From assembly GCA_003140915.1 (NCBI GenBank), contig PLLI01000037.1, positions 1 to 5,818 of the forward strand: DNA of 5,818 nt, given 5' to 3'. Shown piece by piece: positions 1-5,783 of this stretch (the first letter of the stretch is position 1; each line of letters starts with the position of its first letter). The notes below the pieces were generated by a model. The model was not told where the DNA came from, searched no databases, and saw only the letters and a list, made by a program, of their open reading frames with translations. This DNA comes from Candidatus Omnitrophota bacterium (GTDB lineage: Bacteria; Omnitrophota; Gorgyraeia; 2-01-FULL-45-10). The position numbers and the translations under genes were made by a program.

Positions 1-1
1 A

Positions 2-451
2 GAAGGGTCGGGAGCCTTAAAGGTCTATCTGGACGGAGAAGATGTTGCCGGACTGATAAGGACCCCGGAACTGACGAACAATGTAAAGTACATCGCGCGC
101 GTTCCTGGGGTGAGAAAAGAGATGGTCAGGCTTCAGCGCTCCATAGGCGAAAAGTGCGGCGCGGTCCTGGAGGGAAGGGATATCGGCACGGTCGTATTTC
201 CGTACGCTGATTACAAGTTTTATCTCGATGCCGATCCGAACGAGCGCGCAAGACGCCGGCATAAAGAGCTCCTCGGAGCGGGGCAGGCGGTCGACTTCGC
301 GGCTATAAAGAAAGATGTCATTGTCAGGGATGAATCCGACATGAACAGGGCTGTCGGTGCGCTCAGGAAAGCGGCCGACGCGATACTAGTCGACACGACG
401 GACCTTTCGATAGATGAGGTAGTGAAGAAGATATTAGCTTACATAAAGTGA
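2..451 (+). CDS. cmk: Cytidylate kinase (CMP/dCMP kinase), 3' part
   Basis: The kinase transfers phosphate from ATP to CMP or dCMP, giving CDP/dCDP for nucleic acid and lipid synthesis in the cytosol. Only the last 149 codons are in the window. The frame is open from base 2, so the first ATG in view (110) is internal. About 70-80 N-terminal residues, with the P-loop, must lie upstream (bacterial Cmk is usually about 220-230 residues). Visible family marks are the CMP-binding insert around YLDGEDVAGLIRTPEL, then VRKEMVRLQR, the signature EGRDIGTVVFP, the FYLDAD strand and the arginine-rich lid RARRRHKEL. The end is intact, with a TGA at 449-451. plsC follows after 6 bp in the same reading frame, consistent with an operon. 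Identification is firm; the missing 5' end is due to the window edge, not decay. Confidence 0.96.
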   Translation, partial: EGSGALKVYLDGEDVAGLIRTPELTNNVKYIARVPGVRKEMVRLQRSIGEKCGAVLEGRDIGTVVFPYADYKFYLDADPNERARRRHKELLGAGQAVDFAAIKKDVIVRDESDMNRAVGALRKAADAILVDTTDLSIDEVVKKILAYIK

Positions 452-457
452 CGCTCT

Positions 458-1081
458 ATGGCTTACTTCGTAGGATGGTTGTTATTTCTCATATTTTTTA
501 AAGCGTATCTTAGCTTTAAAGTAGTGGGGCGGGAGAATGTGCCGGATAACGGAGCTTTTATATTCGTCTCCAACCATTCAAGCTACTTTGACCCGATATT
601 CCTCGGCACGTCTCTTCATAGGGGCCTGTATTACATGGCGAGAGAAAATCTTTTTTGGAAGCCGTTCTTCGGCTGGGTCATGAGGCAGGTTCACGCTTTT
701 CCCGTGAAGAGAAATAGCGGTGACCTGGGAGCGCTAAAGCAGGCGCTCGCTATATTAAAAGACGGAAAGCCGCTTGTCATTTTTCCCGAAGGGACGCGTT
801 CGACAGATAAGAATTTGAGGTCCGCGAAACCCGGGGTAGGTTTCATAGTCGCTAAGGCGGGAGTGCCGGTCGTGCCTGCTTACATAGACGGTTCTCTGGA
901 GGCACTTCCCAGGAGCCTGAAGACATTAAAACGCCATCCGGTCAGTGTATACATAGGCGAGCCGGTTATGTTCGATATCAGCAATGGACGGAATAGCAAA
1001 GAAGCGTACCAAAAGATAAGCGACGAACTAATGAAGAGGATCGCAGTTTTAAGGGATAAGTATGTCGGTAAAACTGGCTAA
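458..1081 (+). CDS. plsC: 1-acyl-sn-glycerol-3-phosphate acyltransferase (PlsC/LPLAT family)
   Basis: The enzyme acylates lysophosphatidate at sn-2 to make phosphatidate, the precursor of membrane phospholipids, at the inner face of the cytoplasmic membrane. At 207 residues it is of normal size for a short bacterial PlsC. An N-terminal hydrophobic stretch (residues about 3-20) should anchor it. The catalytic HX4D motif is NHSSYFDP with His40 and Asp45. The second block is FPVKR (81-85), the third FPEGTRS (109-115, contacts the substrate phosphate) and the fourth VPVVP (136-140). The ATG at 458 is the first possible start after the in-frame cmk stop; the Shine-Dalgarno in front of it is weak, so it may depend on translation of cmk. 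Its last 20 bp overlap the start of ispH. The exact acyl-acceptor preference cannot be read from sequence; other LPLAT activities are possible. Confidence 0.93.
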   Translation: MAYFVGWLLFLIFFKAYLSFKVVGRENVPDNGAFIFVSNHSSYFDPIFLGTSLHRGLYYMARENLFWKPFFGWVMRQVHAFPVKRNSGDLGALKQALAILKDGKPLVIFPEGTRSTDKNLRSAKPGVGFIVAKAGVPVVPAYIDGSLEALPRSLKTLKRHPVSVYIGEPVMFDISNGRNSKEAYQKISDELMKRIAVLRDKYVGKTG

Positions 1082-1928
1082 GAAGACCGGTTTCTGTTTC
1101 GGCGTAAAACGCGCCGTCAGGATGGCCGAAGAGGCGTTATCAGGAAAAAGGCCGATATATTCATTAGGCTCGATCATACATAACAGGCAGGTTGTCGAGG
1201 GCCTTTCCAAGAAGGGCCTTAAAGTAATAAAGGATATAAATAATATCAAGAAGGGGGTGCTTGTAATATCCTCTCACGGGCTCAGCCCGAGAAAACAATC
1301 GTCTATCGCGCGGAGAGGGATAGACATAATCGATACTACGTGCCCGTTCGTATTGAACGCACAGAGGATAGCCAAACGTTTAAGCAGCGAAGGCTATACC
1401 GTGGTGATAGTGGGTGATGGGCGTCATCCTGAGGTCAAGGCGCTGGTCGATTTCGCCGCGCGGAACGTCTATGTCGTGAAGGACAGAACCGAGGCCCGTT
1501 CTTTAAAATTAGGCAGGAACGACAAGGTAAGCATCATATCGCAGACCACGCAGTCCAAAGGTAATTTTTCGGATGTTGTAAAGACACTAGCCGAAAAGGG
1601 TCCGAAAGAGCTGAGGGTCTTCAATACGATATGCGAGGATGCCGAATCGAGGCAGGCGGCCGCAAAGGAACTCTCGGCTCAGATGGAGTTGATGATAGTC
1701 ATAGGCGGGAGGAACAGCGCAAATACGAAACGGCTTCTTGAAGTGTGCTCCGGCGTCGCGAAAGCGGCGCACCTTATCGAGACCGAGGGTGAAGTGGATG
1801 AGGACTGGATCAGGCCTGGTATGTCGATAGGGATAACGAGCGGCGCCTCGACGCCTGATTGGATGGTCAAAAGAGTGGTAAAAAGGATCAATTCGAAATT
1901 TCGAAAACAAAAATCAAAAAAATCCTAA
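1062..1928 (+). CDS. ispH: 4-hydroxy-3-methylbut-2-enyl diphosphate reductase (IspH/LytB)
   Basis: IspH is the last enzyme of the MEP pathway; it reduces HMBPP to IPP and DMAPP with a [4Fe-4S] cluster in the cytosol. At 288 residues it is a standard single-domain IspH. The three cluster cysteines are Cys12 (GFCFGVKRAV), Cys94 (TTCPFV) and Cys190 (NTICEDAESRQ). Substrate-binding residues are also present: His40 (IIHNRQVV), His72 (SSHGLSP), His121 and Glu123 (GDGRHPEVKA), Thr162 (SQTTQ), Ser217 and Asn219 (GGRNSANT) and Ser261 (SGASTPDW). The start is ATG 1062, preceded by AAGGGA (1051-1056) at 5 nt, all inside plsC, so the two genes overlap and are probably translationally coupled. In some Clostridia IspH is fused to S1; here the genes are adjacent but separate. 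The last residues are Lys/Ser rich, a minor tail. Identification is firm. Confidence 0.97.
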   Translation: MSVKLAKKTGFCFGVKRAVRMAEEALSGKRPIYSLGSIIHNRQVVEGLSKKGLKVIKDINNIKKGVLVISSHGLSPRKQSSIARRGIDIIDTTCPFVLNAQRIAKRLSSEGYTVVIVGDGRHPEVKALVDFAARNVYVVKDRTEARSLKLGRNDKVSIISQTTQSKGNFSDVVKTLAEKGPKELRVFNTICEDAESRQAAAKELSAQMELMIVIGGRNSANTKRLLEVCSGVAKAAHLIETEGEVDEDWIRPGMSIGITSGASTPDWMVKRVVKRINSKFRKQKSKKS

Positions 1929-1929
1929 T

Positions 1930-1978
1930 CCGGTGCTTAGACCGGCGGATGACCGTCAAAGGCGGTCAAAGAAAGGGG
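1930..1978 (+). promoter_or_regulatory. rpsA leader: two short hairpins and Shine-Dalgarno
   Basis: The 61 bp between ispH and rpsA is the only real gap inside the operon. It holds two perfect 5 bp hairpins, CCGGT/ACCGG (1930-1934 with 1941-1945, loop of 6) and GACCG/CGGTC (1951-1955 with 1963-1967, loop of 7). A direct repeat GTCAAAG occurs at 1955-1961 and 1965-1971. The ribosome binding site AAAGGGG (1972-1978) sits 11 nt before ATG 1990, a rather long spacing. No -35/-10 pair is visible, so rpsA is probably read from upstream. In E. coli, S1 represses its own mRNA through a structured leader; a similar role here is inference. The stems are short and may be chance. Confidence 0.4.
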
Positions 1979-1989
1979 TTGTTTAATTA

Positions 1990-3600
1990 ATGGTTGAAGA
2001 AAAAAATGACGTGGATGCATTGGGAAAAGAGGAATCGAAAGGGGGCGAAAAGAAGAGTTTTGCCGACCTGTATAAAGAGAGTATTGTAGACATCAAGGAA
2101 GGGCAGATCGTTAAAGGCAGGATCATAGCCGTAAATGCCAAGGATGTTGTGGTCGATATAGGTTATAAATCTGAAGGCGCCGTCGCCATCTCTGAATTTT
2201 CGGACCCGGAATCGCTCAAGATAGGCGACGAGGTGGACGTTTACCTCGAATCGAAAGAGGATGAGAACGGGATGGTTGTACTTTCGAAACAGAAGGCGGA
2301 ACGTGCCGTCGGATGGGAGATGGTCATTTCGAGATACGGCGAAGGGGATATGGTCGAAGGCAAGGTTTCCAAGAAGGTCAAAGGCGGTTTCATGGTCAAT
2401 ATCGGCGTCGAGGCTTTTCTGCCCGCCAGTCTCGCGGTGCTTAAAGGTTTTGGCAATTTGAACCAGCTGATCGGCCAGACATTCCCGTTCAAGATAGTTA
2501 AGATAAATAAGGCAAGAAAGAATATAGTGGTATCCCGCAAGGACGTGCTGCAGCAACAGAAGGAAGAGGACAAGAAGAAGGTCTTCGACAGCCTGCAGAA
2601 AGGATCGGTCGTCAGCGGCATAGTCAGGAACATAACCGACTTCGGTGCGTTCGTCGACCTCGGGGCAGGCATGACCGGGCTTTTACACATAACCGATATG
2701 AGCTGGGGCAGGGTCTCTCATCCCAGCGAAGTCCTGGCGATAGGCGATAAGATAGATGTGGTCGTGCTCGATTTCGATAAAGATTCGGGACGCGTGTCGC
2801 TCGGTTTGAAGCAGAAGACCCAGAACCCGTGGGAACTCGTCGATACGAAATATCCTGTGGCCAGCCGGGTGAAGGGCAATGTCGTCAACCTGGTGCCTTA
2901 CGGGGCATTCGTCGAGCTCGAAAAAGGCGTGGAAGGGCTTCTCCACATATCCGAGCTTTCATGGACGAAGAAGTATTCCAACCCGAACGAGCTTCTTGCC
3001 ATAGGCGACAAGATAGAGGTCCAGATACTGGAAGTGGATAAGAATAATAAGAAGATATCGCTGGGCTTAAAGCAGCTCGAGGCAAACCCATGGATAGGCG
3101 TTGAAGAGAAGTATCCTGTAAGTACCAGAGTTAAAGGAAAGATCAGGAACCTTACGGATTACGGCGCGTTCGTCGAACTCGAAGACGGGATAGACGGCCT
3201 CATCCATGTTTCCGATATATCGTGGACCAAACGTATCGGTCATCCGAAAGACGTTTTCAAAAAAGGCGAGAAGATCGAGGCCGTCGTACTGGCCGCGGAC
3301 GCGAACAACAGAAGGATATCTCTCGGGGTCAAACAGTTGATGCCTGATCCGTGGGATGAGATCGCTGTCAAATATGCAGCGGATGCGGTCATGACAGGCA
3401 AGATCACGAAGGTGGCGAATTTCGGGTTATTTGTGGAAATAGACAAAGACCTGGAAGGGCTCGTCCACATCTCGGAAATACCGCTTGGCGAAGGCGAAAA
3501 ACTGGAAGAGAAATTCAAGGCCGGAGACGACCTGAAAGTAAAGTTGTTGAAGGTCGATTCGATCCAGCATAAGATAGCGTTGAGTATCAAAGGAGCGTGA
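1990..3600 (+). CDS. rpsA: 30S ribosomal protein S1, six S1 domains
   Basis: S1 binds mRNA on the small ribosomal subunit and helps initiate translation of messages with weak or structured leaders. The 536-residue protein contains six OB-fold S1 domains at about residues 37-103, 118-187, 205-275, 290-362, 377-449 and 464-534. The first two are divergent ribosome-binding repeats (the second has GGFMVNIGVEAFLPAS); the third to fifth are classic RNA-binding repeats with GAFVDL/GAFVEL, GLLHI or GLIHV and a closing ISLGLKQ, joined by NPW/DPW linkers. The sixth is shorter and ends at ALSIKGA. The N-terminus is a charged, Glu/Lys-rich tail of about 30 residues. An in-frame TAA at 1984-1986 makes ATG 1990 the earliest possible start. 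Its own stop TGA (3598-3600) overlaps the ATG of the next gene by one base. Length and domain number match full-length Gram-negative type S1. Confidence 0.97.
   Translation: MVEEKNDVDALGKEESKGGEKKSFADLYKESIVDIKEGQIVKGRIIAVNAKDVVVDIGYKSEGAVAISEFSDPESLKIGDEVDVYLESKEDENGMVVLSKQKAERAVGWEMVISRYGEGDMVEGKVSKKVKGGFMVNIGVEAFLPASLAVLKGFGNLNQLIGQTFPFKIVKINKARKNIVVSRKDVLQQQKEEDKKKVFDSLQKGSVVSGIVRNITDFGAFVDLGAGMTGLLHITDMSWGRVSHPSEVLAIGDKIDVVVLDFDKDSGRVSLGLKQKTQNPWELVDTKYPVASRVKGNVVNLVPYGAFVELEKGVEGLLHISELSWTKKYSNPNELLAIGDKIEVQILEVDKNNKKISLGLKQLEANPWIGVEEKYPVSTRVKGKIRNLTDYGAFVELEDGIDGLIHVSDISWTKRIGHPKDVFKKGEKIEAVVLAADANNRRISLGVKQLMPDPWDEIAVKYAADAVMTGKITKVANFGLFVEIDKDLEGLVHISEIPLGEGEKLEEKFKAGDDLKVKLLKVDSIQHKIALSIKGA
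3589..3595 (+). promoter_or_regulatory. Ribosome binding site deciding the 3600 start
   Basis: AAAGGAG lies inside the last codons of rpsA. It is 4 nt before ATG 3600 but only 1 nt before an in-frame GTG at 3597, so the ATG is the better start. The stop of rpsA and this start share one base (TGATG), the usual layout for translational coupling. Confidence 0.75.
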
Positions 3601-3968
3601 TGGCAAGAAAGAGTCTATTGGGCGTTCTTGCATTATTGTTTCTCTCATCCACAGTATATGCTGCCGGAATAGGCGAATTAATGGATATTGCCAGGGCACA
3701 GGCTGACGCCCAAAAAACTTACGCATCTGAGACCAGGGCCTTTGAAAGGGTCAAGGCCGCTATAGATAATGGCGCTATCAAAAAGGGGCAGTCAAAAAAA
3801 GAGATAGCGGATCGTTACGGCGAGCCGGTGGTTAATATGACCGATTCCTCTACCGGCAGGGAGAAATGGATCTATAAGAGCGCCAAATCATCATTCTTTG
3901 AGGGGACCAGGATCTATCTGTATTTTGATAAGAATAGCAACCTGGATGAGATTAAAGTAACGGAGTAG
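3600..3968 (+). CDS. Secreted small protein with SmpA/BamE-like C-terminal pattern
   Basis: This protein of 122 residues (ATG start) has no certain name. Residues 1-21 form a clear signal peptide: Lys/Arg at 3-4, a hydrophobic core and a VYA|AG cleavage site after residue 21. There is no lipobox cysteine, so a soluble periplasmic protein or one held by partners is expected, unlike the lipoprotein BamE. Residues about 22-55 are probably helical, rich in Ala, Gln and charged residues. From about residue 58 comes the pattern IKKGQSKKEIADRYGEP, then a GREKWIYKS strand, then IYLYFDKNSNLDEIKV. This G-x-S-x-x-E-(x)-x-x-x-G-x-P, W-x-Y, F-D order is typical of SmpA/OmlA/BamE-type domains, which support outer-membrane assembly or act as binding modules. 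Position between rpsA and tyrS gives no clue to function. The fold assignment is inference; existence as a gene is well supported by signal peptide, RBS and coupling. Confidence 0.85.
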   Translation: MARKSLLGVLALLFLSSTVYAAGIGELMDIARAQADAQKTYASETRAFERVKAAIDNGAIKKGQSKKEIADRYGEPVVNMTDSSTGREKWIYKSAKSSFFEGTRIYLYFDKNSNLDEIKVTE

Positions 3969-3970
3969 GC

Positions 3971-5218
3971 GTGGAAAAGAATATCGACAGACAATTGGAG
4001 CTTATTTCGCGGGGCACGGTCGAAATAATTCAACGCGGCGAACTAAAGAAGAAGCTCGAGCGTTCCATAAAAGAGAATAAACCTCTTGTTGTAAAGGCCG
4101 GATTCGATCCCACCGCACCCGACATCCACCTTGGCCACACCGTCTTGTTAAGGAAGATGAGGCATTTCCAGGACCTCGGCCACAAGGTCGTGTTTTTAAT
4201 AGGCGATGCTACTGCATTAGTTGGTGACCCGTCAGGCCAATCACAGACAAGAAAAATGCTGTCTATAGATGAGGTTGATAAGAATTCCAGGACATATGCG
4301 AATCAAGTAAAAAGAATACTGAGTACAGACCCAAGGCTTTTTGAGATAAAACATAATAGAGATTGGTTTATAAGGCCGTTTAGTACGGACGGCGAACATC
4401 CATTTGGATTTGAGCAGTTTATCGAGCTTGCCCAGAAGTATACTGTTGCACGGTTATTGGAGCGTGATGATTTCGAAAAAAGGTTGAAGGAGAATAAACC
4501 AATAAGCTACTCCGAGCTTTTCTATCCGCTTATGCAGGGATACGATTCTGTTAAACTAAAATCAGATGTGGAGATTGGCGGTAACGATCAAAAATTCAAT
4601 ATGCTTGTAGGCAGAGATTTACAACAAGCGTACGGCCAGGAGGCGCAGGTCGTCATAACCATGCCGCTCCTCGAAGGCCTCGACGGCGTGAATAAGATGT
4701 CGAAGTCGCTCGGCAACTATGTCGGCATAAACGAGAGCGCAAAGGAGATGTTCGGTAAGCTGATGTCAATCTCCGACGAGCTTATGTATAAATATTACGA
4801 GCTTCTGACCGATGAGGACTTCTCTAAAATCAAGGCAGATGTTACCTCAGGAGTGCTGCATCCAAAACAAGCCAAGGTCAGTCTTGCCAAAATCATAGTT
4901 ATGCAGTATACTACAAGGGCAGAGGCGGATAAGCAGGCCGAGGAATTCGACAGGGCCTTTAAGGACAAAGGCTTCCCGCAGGACATTCAGCTTCAGGAAG
5001 TATCGCTCGGCGGCGATTTGAATATTCTCTCCGTCCTTGTTGGCGGCGCTAAGCTTCTCGCAAGCAGGTCAGAGGCGAAGCGCAAGATCCAGGAGGGTGC
5101 CGTAGAACTGGATGGCTCAAAGATCAGCGATATAAACCTGCGGCTTGCCGAAAATAAGGAATACTGCATCCGCGTTGGCAAAAGATTCGCGAAGATTTTA
5201 ATAAAAAAGGCAGCATAA
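3971..5218 (+). CDS. tyrS: Tyrosyl-tRNA synthetase, TyrZ/KMSKS type
   Basis: The enzyme charges tRNA-Tyr with tyrosine in the cytosol; it is a class I synthetase acting as a dimer. The 415 residues show the HIGH-type motif HLGH (53-56, within FDPTAPDIHLGH), the tyrosine-site block QGYD (189-192), GGNDQ (203-207) with KFNMLVGRDL, and KMSKS (242-246). From about residue 349 to the end is an S4-like RNA-binding domain (LLASRSEAKRKIQEGAVELDG) that recognises tRNA. KMSKS and the PTAPDIHLGH context place it with the TyrZ-like branch and not with E. coli TyrS, which has KFGKT. The start is GTG 3971, with GGAG (3962-3965) five bases upstream, inside the end of the previous gene; an uninterrupted match to the family N-terminus supports it. 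All key motifs are intact. Base composition varies along the gene (see findings). No T-box or separate promoter precedes it, so it is read from the operon. Confidence 0.97.
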   Translation: MEKNIDRQLELISRGTVEIIQRGELKKKLERSIKENKPLVVKAGFDPTAPDIHLGHTVLLRKMRHFQDLGHKVVFLIGDATALVGDPSGQSQTRKMLSIDEVDKNSRTYANQVKRILSTDPRLFEIKHNRDWFIRPFSTDGEHPFGFEQFIELAQKYTVARLLERDDFEKRLKENKPISYSELFYPLMQGYDSVKLKSDVEIGGNDQKFNMLVGRDLQQAYGQEAQVVITMPLLEGLDGVNKMSKSLGNYVGINESAKEMFGKLMSISDELMYKYYELLTDEDFSKIKADVTSGVLHPKQAKVSLAKIIVMQYTTRAEADKQAEEFDRAFKDKGFPQDIQLQEVSLGGDLNILSVLVGGAKLLASRSEAKRKIQEGAVELDGSKISDINLRLAENKEYCIRVGKRFAKILIKKAA

Positions 5219-5234
5219 AAGAAGGAGGGCGAGC

Positions 5235-5504
5235 ATGTGGGACGCGATCGGAGTAGCTAAAATTTCGCTGTTGGTTTTAGGTATGATAAACTTGATCGTG
5301 GCATTTTTACTCCTTGTAATGCCCGATCTGTTTAAACGGCTGGATAAAACATTGAGCAGGAATTTTTCTACAGATAAAATAGATGAAGCGCTGAACAAGC
5401 ACCGTGATATTGACAGTCATTTTTTAAAAGCACGTAAAATAATAGGCGTAACGGGCGTTATCCTCGGGGTTATCTTCATATATATATACATTATGGGCCG
5501 ATGA
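5235..5504 (+). CDS. Small two-helix membrane protein, function unknown
   Basis: I do not recognise this 89-residue protein. It has two hydrophobic segments, about residues 10-29 and 69-87, joined by a charged soluble segment of roughly 40 residues rich in Lys, Arg, Asp and His (PDLFKRLDKTL, then a KIDEALNKHRDIDSHF stretch). The first helix is closed by Pro30-Asp31. The second starts after LKARKI and ends in aromatic residues and MGR. With two crossings both ends should be on the same side; the positive residues in the middle segment suggest that this segment is cytoplasmic, but that is inference. A strong ribosome binding site, GAAGGAGGG (5221-5229), stands 5 nt before ATG 5235, and the gene starts 16 bp after tyrS, so it is very probably translated as the last gene of the operon. 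No catalytic motif is visible. The strong RBS and plausible membrane topology make it a real gene and not a chance ORF. Confidence 0.85.
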   Translation: MWDAIGVAKISLLVLGMINLIVAFLLLVMPDLFKRLDKTLSRNFSTDKIDEALNKHRDIDSHFLKARKIIGVTGVILGVIFIYIYIMGR

Positions 5505-5512
5505 CGCGCGGG

Positions 5513-5559
5513 TAATTTTTTAAAAAAACTATTGACAAAATCCCGCAATATGATATATT
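5513..5559 (+). promoter_or_regulatory. Strong sigma-70-type promoter with UP-like tract and extended -10
   Basis: The -35 box is a perfect TTGACA (5532-5537). After 16 bp comes TATATT (5554-5559), five of six matches to TATAAT, and it is preceded by TG plus one base (5551-5553), a full extended -10. Directly upstream is a run of T then A (5513-5528) like an UP element that contacts the alpha subunit. Transcription should begin near A5567. Having all three elements together is what stable-RNA promoters look like. It faces away from the operon and has no protein gene in front of it inside the window. Confidence 0.82.
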
Positions 5560-5566
5560 TATAAAC

Positions 5567-5712
5567 ACTAAGATTCTGCCTTACAGCCCGCTAGGGCTGA
5601 GAAACAGCATCTTAAAAAGGGAGAAGGTATTGATCACTTCACCTTGACAATTTCGGAATAAATTAACTAGCTAGAGGATGTATGGATGACGTCTCTGGAC
5701 GTCATTTTTATT
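5567..5712 (+). ncRNA. Putative structured small RNA (or leader RNA), family unknown
   Basis: This transcript of about 146 nt is bounded by a strong promoter and an intrinsic terminator. Its 5' domain is a two-tier hairpin. The outer stem is TAAGAT/ATCTTA (5569-5574 with 5609-5614), a T-C mismatch, then CTG/CAG (5576-5578 with 5605-5607). A symmetric 5x5 internal loop (CCTTA opposite AGAAA) leads to an inner stem CAGCCC/GGGCTG (5584-5589 with 5594-5599) capped by GCTA. The middle holds weaker options: AAGGT/ACCTT (5624-5628 with 5641-5645) and AATTT/AAATT (5649-5653 with 5660-5664). The palindrome CTAGCTAG (5667-5674) can pair with the GCTA loop. The 3' end is the terminator stem. It does not match 4.5S/SRP RNA, tmRNA, 6S, T-box or the common riboswitches I can recall; the CTGAGA at 5597-5602 recalls half of a TPP riboswitch only. 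Promoter and terminator are seen directly; function is unknown. It could instead be a riboswitch or attenuator leader for a gene beyond the edge. Confidence 0.62.
5686..5712 (+). terminator. Intrinsic terminator of the small RNA
   Basis: ATGACGTC (5686-5693) and GACGTCAT (5698-5705) form a perfect 8 bp stem with a TCTG tetraloop. The run TTTTTATT (5705-5712) follows at once. This is the standard rho-independent layout on the + strand. It lies about 120 bp past the predicted transcription start, and no other T run fits better for the operon, so it may also serve read-through from the operon. Confidence 0.82.
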
Positions 5713-5714
5713 GT

Positions 5715-5741
5715 CTAAATCCGTCCCCTGGACGGATTTAG
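5715..5741. repeat. Perfect 12 bp inverted repeat, possible backup terminator
   Basis: CTAAATCCGTCC (5715-5726) and GGACGGATTTAG (5730-5741) are exact reverse complements around a CCT loop. It begins three bases after the T run of the terminator. A loosely T-rich stretch (TGTTTCTGTTCTTTT, 5742-5756) follows, so a second + strand terminator is possible, but the first T is interrupted by G and C. On the minus strand the bases after the stem are A-rich, so it is not a good terminator in that direction. A dispersed palindromic repeat is an alternative. Confidence 0.7.
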
Positions 5742-5783
5742 TGTTTCTGTTCTTTTACAACGAGTTTAACCGACCAAGCCCCT

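Noticed and set aside
1987..2690. Long minus-strand ORFs opposite rpsA and other genes
   Set aside because: They are shadows of well-identified + strand genes, with no ribosome binding site or recognisable protein features.
2600..3360. Repeated DNA segments such as ATAGGCGA(T/C)AAGATAGA in rpsA
   Set aside because: They come from the homologous S1 domains of one protein, not from a mobile or CRISPR repeat.
3597..3599. GTG at 3597 as the start of the secreted protein
   Set aside because: It leaves only 1 nt after the AAAGGAG ribosome binding site; ATG 3600 has better spacing and gives a normal signal peptide.
449..3600. Recoding of TGA as a sense codon, because cmk, rpsA and the last small gene end in TGA
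   Set aside because: All three proteins end at the normal family length or plausible end, no TGA lies inside any conserved gene, and reading past the rpsA TGA only gives an unrelated short extension.
5505..5546. GCGGG (5508-5512) and CCCGC (5542-5546) as a terminator for the operon
   Set aside because: The arms are 29 bases apart, the T run is inside the loop and not after the stem, and the right arm falls in the promoter spacer.
5619..5647. A 5-codon leader peptide (TTG 5630 to TGA 5647) after GGGAG
   Set aside because: Too short to support, with a non-ATG start and no run of one amino acid that would suggest attenuation.
5644..5671. A second perfect TTGACA (5644-5649) as another promoter
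   Set aside because: No acceptable -10 box lies 15-19 bp downstream; the bases there are ACTAGCTAG. It falls inside the predicted RNA.
5576..5680. TPP riboswitch, because of CTGAGA at 5597-5602 next to a P3-like hairpin and a later CACCT
   Set aside because: The second half of the TPP aptamer (the conserved CTGATC and CCAGCGTAGGGA segments) is absent, and the outer stem closes before the place where it should be.
5682..5741. A 19-codon ORF from ATG 5682 to TAG 5741 with AGAGG in front
   Set aside because: It runs through the terminator stem and the whole second hairpin, so its sequence is explained by those structures. No sign of protein character.
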